A DNA stretch of 37,281 nucleotides, from contig WSXX01000036.1 in assembly GCA_009773515.1 (NCBI GenBank), positions 1 to 37,281 of the forward strand, read 5' to 3'. Numbering within the stretch: position 1 is the stretch's first letter; the number at the start of each line of letters is the position of its first letter. Both the position numbers and the translations under genes were made by a program. Below, one piece after another: positions 7,194 through 14,512 of the stretch. The notes under the pieces were generated by a model, which saw only the letters and a program-made list of their open reading frames with translations, searched no databases and was not told the DNA's origin. This stretch comes from Bacteroidota bacterium. Lineage in GTDB: Bacteria; Bacteroidota; Bacteroidia; Bacteroidales; Lentimicrobiaceae.

Positions 7194-7240
7194 CAAAAAT
7201 AACCCCCGGTACGGCAAGCCTTATCGGGGGATATTTTTGG
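7194..7240. terminator. Bidirectional intrinsic terminator
   Basis: CCCCCG (7203-7208) pairs with CGGGGG (7225-7230), extended inward by G-T, T-A and A-T pairs and a GG/CC pair. The flanks CAAAAATAA and ATATTTTTG also pair, giving a T-run on either strand. It separates the convergent thiamine receptor and the T9SS gene at 7281. Confidence 0.8.
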
Positions 7241-7280
7241 AAAATTTCAAAAGAGTACTATAGCATATCCTGATTAATCC

Positions 7281-8849
7281 CTAATTAATCACCAGCTTTT
7301 TCGTGTATATTCCATTTCCGAAAGTCCCTTTTACAAAGTAAATTCCGGCAGGGAGACCTGCAACTTCAATTTGTGTTATCCCGGCATTAACTTTCGTTCG
7401 CATCAACTCCTGCCCGCTCGTGTTGTGAATTGTAATAACACCTGTTTGTAATTGTGAAGTTTCGATAAACAGTTCATCCTTAGCCGGAACCGGAAAAATA
7501 CTAAACATCTGATTCACCGCAATATCAGGAATGTTGGTGCTGATTGCCATATTCAGCTTGGTGATGTAAGGAAAATAAAACGAAGTACCGGTCCAGGAAC
7601 AGGTATCAAATTGTATGGTTCCATTGCCCACACCGGTAGAGTATAAATTACCATCAAAATCAATATCAACAGCCATTGTTACATCATAACCTGAACCTCC
7701 GCCGGTTTTCGACCAGTTCGCATTGCCAACAGGTGAAATATTCAGTAAAAGTTTCTCGTAATTTACCAGCGGAACTGATGACACTACACCGTTACCCCAA
7801 TCTACTGCACCTCTGGTGGTTCCGGATATTGTGATTGAATTATCGGGCATAATGCTGATTGGCTTGTTGCGTGCAAGTCGCATATCACCGATGTTGTCTT
7901 CCTGCACCTCCATTCCCCAAAGGATACTTCCATTGCTATTGAAAAGAGTCAGAAAAAAATCATAACCCCATGAAGGTCCGGCCAGGAATATTGTATCAAA
8001 GTATGCTTCGAAATTCAGATCGCCGGCCCAGACAATCCGGCCTTCACCATCAATAGCAATACGTGGATGAGTGCAGGTAATATCTTCTACATAATTGACC
8101 CAAAGCGGCTGGCCCTGAGCGTTGTATTTTGCCAGATACAGACTGTATTCAAAATCAGTTGGATATGACACACCTCCAAATTCACTCTGTGTACCGCCGC
8201 ATGATCCGGTAACATAAATATTCCCTTCTGCATCAAGTGCAACGCCACTGACAATTGAAACACTTTGTTGATTTATTGTTCTGATTACAGTCCCGTTGGA
8301 ATCAAATTCTGTAACACCCGATGTTATCCATTGAGAATGAGCAAGATAAACATGTCCCTGATAAACAAAAATATCTTCAGGCACTGTTTCAGGAAATAGC
8401 TCTGAAAGATTGATCACCCAGTCAATTGCACCAGTTGGTAAAACTTTAACCAGAAATCCATCAATAAATGGCCCGCTGAACTCAAGTTGTTGTCCATCCC
8501 AGAATAAAAGATCACCCAGGGTCTGTCCGGAAATGTATAGATTCCCATCTGCATCAGATGCTAAATTACGTATTGAAGCACTTCCTGTAATTTCAAAATC
8601 TTCGGTCAGGTTACCTTCGTTATCGTAACGCGCAATAAACAAGTTTCCCATAGCTTCATGGTAAAACTCAATGAAATATTTTATTCCTCCTTGCCAGATG
8701 CCTCCATCAGGAGATGTGCAAACAGTATAACTCAACATTTCCGGGCTAGAATCATAATTGATATTTCTGCCGCAAATCCATTCAAAGGACTGTGAACTGG
8801 CGTTGATTCCGGTTGTCAGCAACAATAAAATTATGGTAATCATTCGCAT
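7281..8849 (-). CDS. T9SS-exported beta-propeller-like protein (SBBP-type repeats)
   Basis: A 522-residue protein. Signal peptide ~1-19. The body carries repeats of the form D-x-[DE]-G-N-[IL]-Y-x-[ST]-G (SDADGNLYISGQ, LDAEGNIYVTGS, IDGEGRIVWAGD, DFDGNLYSTGVG), as in SBBP repeat proteins thought to form beta propellers. Residues ~447-522 are a type-A T9SS sorting domain (FSIFPVPAKDELFIE, then LPAGIYFVKG, ending KKLVIN), which directs outer-membrane passage and cell-surface attachment or release. The gene is monocistronic, bounded by the bidirectional terminator downstream and a 231-bp divergent spacer upstream in which I find no exact TAnnTTTG box. Confidence 0.85.
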   Translation of the reverse strand: MRMITIILLLLTTGINASSQSFEWICGRNINYDSSPEMLSYTVCTSPDGGIWQGGIKYFIEFYHEAMGNLFIARYDNEGNLTEDFEITGSASIRNLASDADGNLYISGQTLGDLLFWDGQQLEFSGPFIDGFLVKVLPTGAIDWVINLSELFPETVPEDIFVYQGHVYLAHSQWITSGVTEFDSNGTVIRTINQQSVSIVSGVALDAEGNIYVTGSCGGTQSEFGGVSYPTDFEYSLYLAKYNAQGQPLWVNYVEDITCTHPRIAIDGEGRIVWAGDLNFEAYFDTIFLAGPSWGYDFFLTLFNSNGSILWGMEVQEDNIGDMRLARNKPISIMPDNSITISGTTRGAVDWGNGVVSSVPLVNYEKLLLNISPVGNANWSKTGGGSGYDVTMAVDIDFDGNLYSTGVGNGTIQFDTCSWTGTSFYFPYITKLNMAISTNIPDIAVNQMFSIFPVPAKDELFIETSQLQTGVITIHNTSGQELMRTKVNAGITQIEVAGLPAGIYFVKGTFGNGIYTKKLVIN

Positions 8850-9080
8850 AGCTCAAGGTTTATGATGAAAATGGTTGATTGACGGCAAATGAATAAGCTG
8901 TTGATCGATTATTCATTATATATGTAACATTCTACATAGGTAATTGTTAGGAAACTTAACCAAAGCAGAGAAATCTGATTTCAAATAAAGCAGAGCCACT
9001 CTTTAGAACGATTATAAATTCCGGCCACCGGATTATTGAATAATGTTTATACGTACTTTTATATATCTCAACAACGAAGC

Positions 9081-9461
9081 ATGGCCCGGTTGCTTTTCGC
9101 GATAGTTTTAGTCAGTCTGCTGATGGTTCAACCATTTATCCACACATGGATTTATGTGTCGTTTAAGCTCAATCAGGATTACATCGCGAAAACAAGCTGC
9201 ATTCAGAAAGATGTTGAAATTAATAACTGTCATGGTTGCTGTCAGCTGAAGAAAGAACTGGCTGAAACCGAAGATCATGAGCAAAAAGAGATTCCTTTCA
9301 ACAAAACAAAAGTAGAGCTCTCTGTTTACCCTTGCCCTGAATCTCATAAATTTAGGTTCAGTTCGCATTTATCCAATCAGGTAAATTATTCAGATCAGCA
9401 TATTCAATTTTCTCCTTCCACATACCTTTCCGGAATTTTCCACCCTCCAAAAATCGGGTAA
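9081..9461 (+). CDS. Small Cys-rich envelope protein upstream of copper receptor
   Basis: I place the start at ATG 9081 (126 residues), which puts a hydrophobic export segment at the N-terminus (MARLLFAIVLVSLLMV); a TTG at 9036 would add 15 residues in front of it. The core is YIAKTSC-IQKDVEINNC-HGCC-QLKKEL with Cys at 40, 50, 53 and 54, followed by an acidic/His stretch (ETEDHEQKE) and Cys85. Small Bacteroidota proteins with a CxGxC(Y/Q)LKK(Q/E)L core look alike; their function is not established to my knowledge. The position 177 bp upstream of an OprC-like receptor on the same strand suggests a role in copper handling. This is inference from context and Cys content. Confidence 0.7.
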   Translation: MARLLFAIVLVSLLMVQPFIHTWIYVSFKLNQDYIAKTSCIQKDVEINNCHGCCQLKKELAETEDHEQKEIPFNKTKVELSVYPCPESHKFRFSSHLSNQVNYSDQHIQFSPSTYLSGIFHPPKIG

Positions 9462-9638
9462 TCAAGCATGAGTTGCCTGCAAAATTTATGGAAGCAACAC
9501 AGTAACCCTTCACATTTTTATCCGGAATTTTAACCGGCCTTTTTCAGTGAACAAGTTTCACAGACCATATCATTATTGCAGATGATTTCTGTAAAATGAT
9601 CATGCTATCTGAAAAAGTGCCTAAAATCATACTTTCAC

Positions 9639-11891
9639 ATGAAGTCCAAAATACTTATTATTTTACTGATTGCCCTGATAACCGGGCTAAACAATATTTT
9701 CGCACAAAGCATTCAACTTCTCGATTTAAACACCAGACAGCCCATTGAAGGAGCAAGCTGGCAATATGACGGAAAGTCGGGCATAACCAGCCACCGCGGC
9801 ACATTCACAATTGAATACAAGGCCGATGCCACGCTCTCACTGTCACATTTAAACTACGGGTCATGGAACCTCACACCAGCTGACTTAAAAAAAGCATTGG
9901 AAATAAAGGCTATTTTCAGGGAAGAAACCAGCCACTCACTGATGCCGGTGACCATAGTTGCTTTACATACCCCGCTGAGCAGTCAGGCTACGCTTTCGCT
10001 GAACACACGTGACCGCCTGGCACATGACGGTGGCGATATTCTGAACAGTATAGAAGGTTTCAGTTCGATACGCAAAAGCGGAGCTTATGGGTTTGATCCG
10101 GTATTCAGGGGTTTTAAGTACGATCAGCTGAACATTATCATCAATGGAGCACAAACAGCAACTGCTGCCTGCCCAAATCGCATGGATCCTCCTTCGAGCC
10201 AGGTAGCTCCAAACATGATCAGTCATATTGAAGTACAAAAAGGGCCTCATTCCCTGCGCTATGGCAACTCTTTCGGGGCAACCATCAACTATATTCCGCT
10301 TGCTCCAAGGTATTCTGACAAACAGAGCCTTTACGGAAGAATAACCGGAAGTTTTGAAACAAATGGTGAGATTATCAGAAATGAAGGAGTGGTCGGCATC
10401 AGCGGAAAACGTTACGACCTGGGAATTTTCGGTTCGTTTGCCAAAGGAAGTAACTATACTGACGGCGATGGCAATTCAGTGGCAGCAAGGTTTTCAAGAG
10501 CCAGTGCAGGAGCCAGCCTTGGCATAAAAATTTCTGAAAAGCAAAACCTGAACCTATCAGCCACGAGAAATTTTGCACGCGACACCGACTTTCCTACCCT
10601 ACCTATGGACCTGCGCAGCGATGACACATGGCTGCTGAATGCCAGGCACAGTTTCAATATCAACCGGGATGTATTAAAATCATGGAACACTGCAATTTAT
10701 GCCTCCCTTGTTGATCATAAAATGGATAATCTGCTGAAAACCATTGATCCACGAATGATGAATGCATCTACACCCGCTAAAACAAAAGCCTATGGTGGAA
10801 GAACCGAAGGGCGTTGGTTATCGGGAAACTCAAGTGTGTTTGCTGGCGCTGATTTAAGAATAGAAAACTCATCGGGAGAAAGAAAAAGAGAGTTCATTGC
10901 AGGGCCAAATGCAGGAAAAGTATTTTATGACAATGTCTGGCAAAATGGAACCATAAGCAAAAGTGCCGTGTTTGCTGAATTTCAAAAAACACTGACAGGC
11001 CTGACACTTATATTTTCGGGACGATTGGAACTTAATCAATCGGGCATTGATGATGAGGCTGTTGAGTTCAGCAACAACTATGAAAGTACTGCCGAAACTC
11101 AGGTAAACCCTGCTGTGAGTGCTGGTGGTGTAAAAAGCCTCGGGAATAATTTTTCAGCCGGATTATGGCTTGGCAGTGCAAAACGAAGCGGGAGCATGAC
11201 CGAAAGGTTTATCAACTATTTTCCTGTTGGCCAGGATGCCTATGAATTACTCGGCAACCCCAACATTAAACCGGAAACCAACAATCAGGCAGACTTCAAC
11301 CTGAGTTATAAATCTGTAAAAACCATAGTATCACTCGATATCTTTGCTTCAGTAATTAACCAGTACATTTCTGCAACGATAGATACAAGTCTTACTCCCC
11401 GGTTTCCGACTAGCCCGGGTGTAAGAAGATTTGTCAACATCGACAAGGCTTTTAAAACCGGATTTGAGGTGAGCTGGAAACAAAGTCTGACCACCCAAAT
11501 TCAGCAGCGACTGTCGGTTGCATACACCTATGGGCAGAATACAGTTATCGATGAACCACTTCCTGAAATTGCCCCAATGGATTTCAGGTATTCACTTTCG
11601 GGAAGTTTCTTTAAAGATAAACTGCGGCCATCAATAAACCTGAGGCATGTGCTGAGTCAGGAAAGAACTTCTGCTGAGTTTGGCGAAAAGGAAAGCCCCG
11701 CATTTACGCTGGCTGATATTACAGTTTCCTGGAAATTCAACAAAGTGCTGAGTGCAACTGCGGGTGTGCAAAATCTTTTTGATGTAGCTTATTATGAACA
11801 CCTTAACCGCCCGATAAGCGGAACAACGCCCAAGCCAATTTATGCACCCGGCAGGAATTTTTCTATCGCGGTGACTGCGGATTTATTTTAG
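9639..11891 (+). CDS. TonB-dependent copper receptor, OprC/NosA-like
   Basis: A 750-residue outer-membrane receptor. Signal peptide ~1-22; a short carboxypeptidase-regulatory-like N-domain (~24-92); plug ~105-225; barrel to the C-terminal strand (NFSIAVTADLF). In the plug the motif ACPNRMDPPSSQ places Cys178 and Met182 in the CxxxM spacing that binds copper in OprC, and in the barrel DHKMDN supplies His360 and Met362, matching the second OprC element HxM. Having both elements makes copper the likely substrate. No N-terminal CDS overlap; a 177-bp spacer separates it from the Cys-rich protein gene. A strong bidirectional terminator follows. No copper chaperone or inner-membrane transporter lies beside it. 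Confidence 0.88.
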   Translation: MKSKILIILLIALITGLNNIFAQSIQLLDLNTRQPIEGASWQYDGKSGITSHRGTFTIEYKADATLSLSHLNYGSWNLTPADLKKALEIKAIFREETSHSLMPVTIVALHTPLSSQATLSLNTRDRLAHDGGDILNSIEGFSSIRKSGAYGFDPVFRGFKYDQLNIIINGAQTATAACPNRMDPPSSQVAPNMISHIEVQKGPHSLRYGNSFGATINYIPLAPRYSDKQSLYGRITGSFETNGEIIRNEGVVGISGKRYDLGIFGSFAKGSNYTDGDGNSVAARFSRASAGASLGIKISEKQNLNLSATRNFARDTDFPTLPMDLRSDDTWLLNARHSFNINRDVLKSWNTAIYASLVDHKMDNLLKTIDPRMMNASTPAKTKAYGGRTEGRWLSGNSSVFAGADLRIENSSGERKREFIAGPNAGKVFYDNVWQNGTISKSAVFAEFQKTLTGLTLIFSGRLELNQSGIDDEAVEFSNNYESTAETQVNPAVSAGGVKSLGNNFSAGLWLGSAKRSGSMTERFINYFPVGQDAYELLGNPNIKPETNNQADFNLSYKSVKTIVSLDIFASVINQYISATIDTSLTPRFPTSPGVRRFVNIDKAFKTGFEVSWKQSLTTQIQQRLSVAYTYGQNTVIDEPLPEIAPMDFRYSLSGSFFKDKLRPSINLRHVLSQERTSAEFGEKESPAFTLADITVSWKFNKVLSATAGVQNLFDVAYYEHLNRPISGTTPKPIYAPGRNFSIAVTADLF

Positions 11892-11906
11892 AATATTAAG
11901 CTATTG

Positions 11907-11968
11907 CAAAAAAAATTAAACTGTTTCAGAAGTTTTATTTCTAGAACTTCTGAAACAGCTTATTTTTC
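11907..11968. terminator. Bidirectional intrinsic terminator, 14-bp perfect stem
   Basis: CTGTTTCAGAAGTT (11921-11934) pairs perfectly with AACTTCTGAAACAG (11945-11958) over a 10-nt loop. A T-rich stretch follows on the plus strand (TTATTTTTC) and eight A precede it, giving a T-run for the minus strand. It serves the copper receptor and the convergent serine hydrolase. Confidence 0.9.
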
Positions 11969-12012
11969 ATCAGCCCTCACTTACTTTCAATAATCCGTCC
12001 TTGTTTCTGTTC

Positions 12013-13368
12013 TCAATCTTTCAGCGCTGCCAGCACATCGCCAAGCAATGCATTAAAATCCATATCGTTGGTCTTCTTTGGAGAATAACCCAAAACAACT
12101 ACAGCCAGTTCTTCTTCGGGAAAGATAAAAATACGCTGCCCGTTGTGGCCGCGGCACATATACATTTTTTCAGATGATGAAGGTAATCCGCCATCGGCAT
12201 TCAGCCAGAAAGAAGCACCATATGCACCTTTGCTGTCAGGGACAACAGTTGTGGTATAATCCACCCAACCCTCAGGGAGTATGCGTTCGCCGTTAAATAC
12301 TCCATCGTTCATATAAAGCAATGCAAACCTGGCATAATCGCGGGCTGTGGCATAAATGTAGGATGATCCAACCTGATTGCCGGAAGCATCCGTTTCAAAA
12401 ACCGCATCTGGCATACCAATGCGGTTGAACAGCTTCTCCGCTGCAAACCGGTAATAAGCCTCGTCATTGGCCAGCACATCACGCATCAGCGAATTGATGA
12501 TGTTGGTGGTTCCGGAAGAATAGTACCACTTCTCCCCTACCGGCGTTTTCAGTACCTGCGAAGCAGCAAATGCGGCAAAGTCATGTTCGCGGTGCAGCAT
12601 AAGTGTTACATCAGATCGGTTGCCATAATCTTCGTTCCATTTCAATCCGCTTTGCATGCGCAAAAGGTCGTTTATGGTGATGGTTTTCCGCTCATCGCTC
12701 TGCCATTCAGCCACTTCAGCAGGTGCAGAAATATCAAGCAAATTCCCTTTCACCATAATCCCGGCAAGGGCATTGGTAAAACTCTTGGCCATGGACCAGG
12801 AAAGTAGTCGGGTGTCTGCTGAAATTCCAGGTTTATAGCCTTCAATTACCGGAATGCCTTTGTGCATAACCAGAAATGCAAAAGCATGACCGCCATAGCT
12901 ATCTTTATCGATGATGTTTGTTTTCACAATCTGCAACTTATCAGGATTTATGCCCGTTACAGAATCAGGAATTATATTTCCCAATGGCCATAAAACTGAA
13001 TCCTGATGATAATCCGGTTTTGTAATTTCAGGAAAACTTTGAGAGAAAAGTGTTTCAGCATCGGTATCTCTCACCAGCGTGCAACCGAAACCTTCACGGT
13101 AAACGGCAACTGACTTCCCCCAAAGGAAGCGACTTGTAACCATTTTCTGATCATAATCCACTGTGTTGTTTGCGTACTTTATAAAGGAAAAGTTCAGATC
13201 GAGGGCTTCCACATCTTCCTGCATCCGCTCCGAAATAAAAACTGCCGATGCAAGGTTCTTTGCTGCATAACCGGTGATAATCGGCAAAAGTGAATTGATG
13301 TAAATGGCTCCACCGGTAATTGCAGCAAGCAGTAAAGCCAGCAAGGTGAAATAAATCTTACGCTTCAT
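12013..13368 (-). CDS. Serine hydrolase, beta-lactamase/PBP4* family
   Basis: A 451-residue protein with an N-terminal membrane anchor or signal segment (~5-24) and a catalytic domain from ~155. The three active-site motifs are visible: SxxK as S192-M-A-K195, YSS at 283-285 (the YxN/YxS motif) and HNG at 408-410 (the KTG-equivalent HxG). The SMAKS form resembles 6-aminohexanoate-dimer hydrolase (NylB)-type esterases more than true beta-lactamases, so the substrate is open. Residues ~30-150 form an additional N-terminal region found in Bacteroidota serine hydrolases. A TACCTTTG -7 box lies 30 nt before the start; the bidirectional terminator lies downstream. Confidence 0.88.
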   Translation of the reverse strand: MKRKIYFTLLALLLAAITGGAIYINSLLPIITGYAAKNLASAVFISERMQEDVEALDLNFSFIKYANNTVDYDQKMVTSRFLWGKSVAVYREGFGCTLVRDTDAETLFSQSFPEITKPDYHQDSVLWPLGNIIPDSVTGINPDKLQIVKTNIIDKDSYGGHAFAFLVMHKGIPVIEGYKPGISADTRLLSWSMAKSFTNALAGIMVKGNLLDISAPAEVAEWQSDERKTITINDLLRMQSGLKWNEDYGNRSDVTLMLHREHDFAAFAASQVLKTPVGEKWYYSSGTTNIINSLMRDVLANDEAYYRFAAEKLFNRIGMPDAVFETDASGNQVGSSYIYATARDYARFALLYMNDGVFNGERILPEGWVDYTTTVVPDSKGAYGASFWLNADGGLPSSSEKMYMCRGHNGQRIFIFPEEELAVVVLGYSPKKTNDMDFNALLGDVLAALKD

Positions 13369-13397
13369 AAAGTTGAGGATTATGGTTCAGTTACCAA

Positions 13398-13405
13398 CAA
13401 AGGTA
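13398..13405 (-). promoter_or_regulatory. Putative -7 box of the serine hydrolase gene
   Basis: The minus strand reads TACCTTTG, an exact TAnnTTTG match 30 nt upstream of the start codon. No clear -33 element is seen at the expected distance. Confidence 0.5.
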
Positions 13406-13430
13406 AAGAGTTAAAAGGTGAAATAGAAGC

Positions 13431-13476
13431 TTTAATAAAAAAAAGGAACTTTTCTCCGAAGAGAAAAATTCCTTTT
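13431..13476 (-). terminator. Intrinsic terminator for the relic small gene
   Basis: AAAAGGAA-C-TTTTCTC (13441-13456) pairs with GAGAAAA-A-TTCCTTTT (13461-13476) over a CGAA loop with one C-A mismatch. On the minus strand a run of about eight T follows. The only minus-strand coding material upstream of it within 400 bp is the gene remnant at 13537-13674. Confidence 0.75.
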
Positions 13477-13536
13477 GCTCACCCAATCGTGAAAGATTCT
13501 TTTGCTTTTTAATCAGTGTATCCCTCTTGCCTGAAA

Positions 13537-13674
13537 TTAATCTGCGTGTTTACATTCATCATACTTTTTCCATCCCGCGTAAACTGCACCCAACGCCAGC
13601 ATAATAACCATGCTGCTACCAACAGGCGCATTTCCGCCTACCGGACCATTGCCACCATCGCTTGCATTGGATTT
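13537..13674 (-). pseudogene. Remnant of a small protein with Gly-rich stretch and one membrane helix
   Basis: An open minus-strand frame of 45 codons with no start codon before its only internal Met residues: an in-frame TGA (13677-13675) lies immediately upstream. The readable part is SDGGNGPVGGNAPVG, then a single hydrophobic helix (SSMVIMLALGAVYAG), then a basic tail WKKYDECKH. This Gly/Pro motif, helix and basic tail layout resembles the small PID-CTERM-like proteins of Bacteroidota. The signal peptide that such proteins carry is missing. An ATG at 13678 is in another frame and soon hits a stop. Its terminator (13431-13476) survives. Alternatively a 24-residue peptide starting at the inner Met could be made. 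Confidence 0.5.
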
Positions 13675-13689
13675 TCATAATTCAATTTA

Positions 13690-13785
13690 TTATTTCACAA
13701 TCATTTGATTATCAATACAAATCCTGACGAAAAAAATCAAGGCAGAATGGTGGCTGATATTGATTCTCTGGTTGCGTGATGCGAA
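13690..13785 (-). pseudogene. Decayed T9SS sorting-domain fragment
   Basis: The minus-strand frame ending at TAA 13692-13690 reads INISHHSALIFFVRICIDNQ-MIVK. This lines up without gaps with the last residues of the functional sorting domains at 19254 (DISHLPAGIYFVRVYFDNQ-MIVKK), but the LPAG turn is lost and the terminal IVKL is replaced by a stop. Nothing upstream before the gene ending at 13846 looks like the passenger protein. I read it as what remains of a deleted T9SS cargo gene. Confidence 0.7.
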
Positions 13786-13845
13786 GTGCCGGGTAAACGA
13801 TCCGGGGACTTTCTATTCAGTATAAAATGGAAATCTGCTCCCTGT

Positions 13846-14367
13846 TTATTCCTCTTGCTTAAGGGATACCCCGATACTCAAACTGCCTTCGCTGCCCATC
13901 AAAAAAACGTTGTACTTTCCATTGTCAGCCGTAATGGAGCCTCCCTTATCACCCATTTTCATAGTAACTGTTTTAAATCCCTTTTTCTTTAAATCGGCAT
14001 CGTATTTATCAATGAAATCATCCTCAACATTTTCGTAGATTACACTCCACGATTTGGCACCATCGATGATACTTGTCGTTACAGCTTTTACTTTTCCGTA
14101 GGTGAATTCGGGAACTTCGTCGGGTATTTCCCGGGGCCAGGAATTGGCTTTTCCGTCAAGCTCAACGGTATTGTCACCCGTGGTGATCACAGTTTTTTCA
14201 TCGCCGAGGTCCACATCGGCTTTGCTGCCCGTTTCGTTTTCTATGGCATCTTCCAGCAACTCTTCGCTGGTTTTTTTCGATCTATCCTGACAGGACACGA
14301 TAAAACTGCAGAAAACAAGGATTGCAAAAAACAATCCGGTTCTTTTGATTCTTTCTGTTGCTTTCAT
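13846..14367 (-). CDS. Lipoprotein of unknown function
   Basis: A 173-residue protein with a lipoprotein signal peptide (GLFFAILVFCSFIVSC, acylated Cys at 26). Residues 30-65 are acidic and probably a flexible linker. The rest (from SWPREIPDEVPEFTYGKV) is a small alpha/beta domain with a Y-E-N-V-E-D-D-F helix and a KKKGFKTV strand. It resembles the many Bacteroidota lipoproteins that contain a WP-x-x-x-P-x-x-(I/V)-P motif; no function is known to me. The neighbour upstream on the same strand is the duplicated-domain protein, 145 bp away. Confidence 0.7.
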   Translation of the reverse strand: MKATERIKRTGLFFAILVFCSFIVSCQDRSKKTSEELLEDAIENETGSKADVDLGDEKTVITTGDNTVELDGKANSWPREIPDEVPEFTYGKVKAVTTSIIDGAKSWSVIYENVEDDFIDKYDADLKKKGFKTVTMKMGDKGGSITADNGKYNVFLMGSEGSLSIGVSLKQEE

Positions 14368-14512
14368 TACAAAAAATTTTAGTGGATAATTGGAAAATTA
14401 TGTGACGAAATGAGTAAAAGTCACCAGTTAAAGATTGCGACTCCCGGCTACTCTTGCCCGGTTTTTCCTCTTCTTGTTCATGAAAGGATAGCTTCGCGAC
14501 CATTCATGTCTG

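Noticed and set aside
9036-9080. TTG start for the Cys-rich protein
   Set aside because: It would place 15 polar residues before the hydrophobic export segment; ATG 9081 starts directly at that segment.
9500-9560. Terminator between the Cys-rich protein and the copper receptor
   Set aside because: CCGG-CCGG gives only a 4-bp stem before a short T-run; too weak to call.
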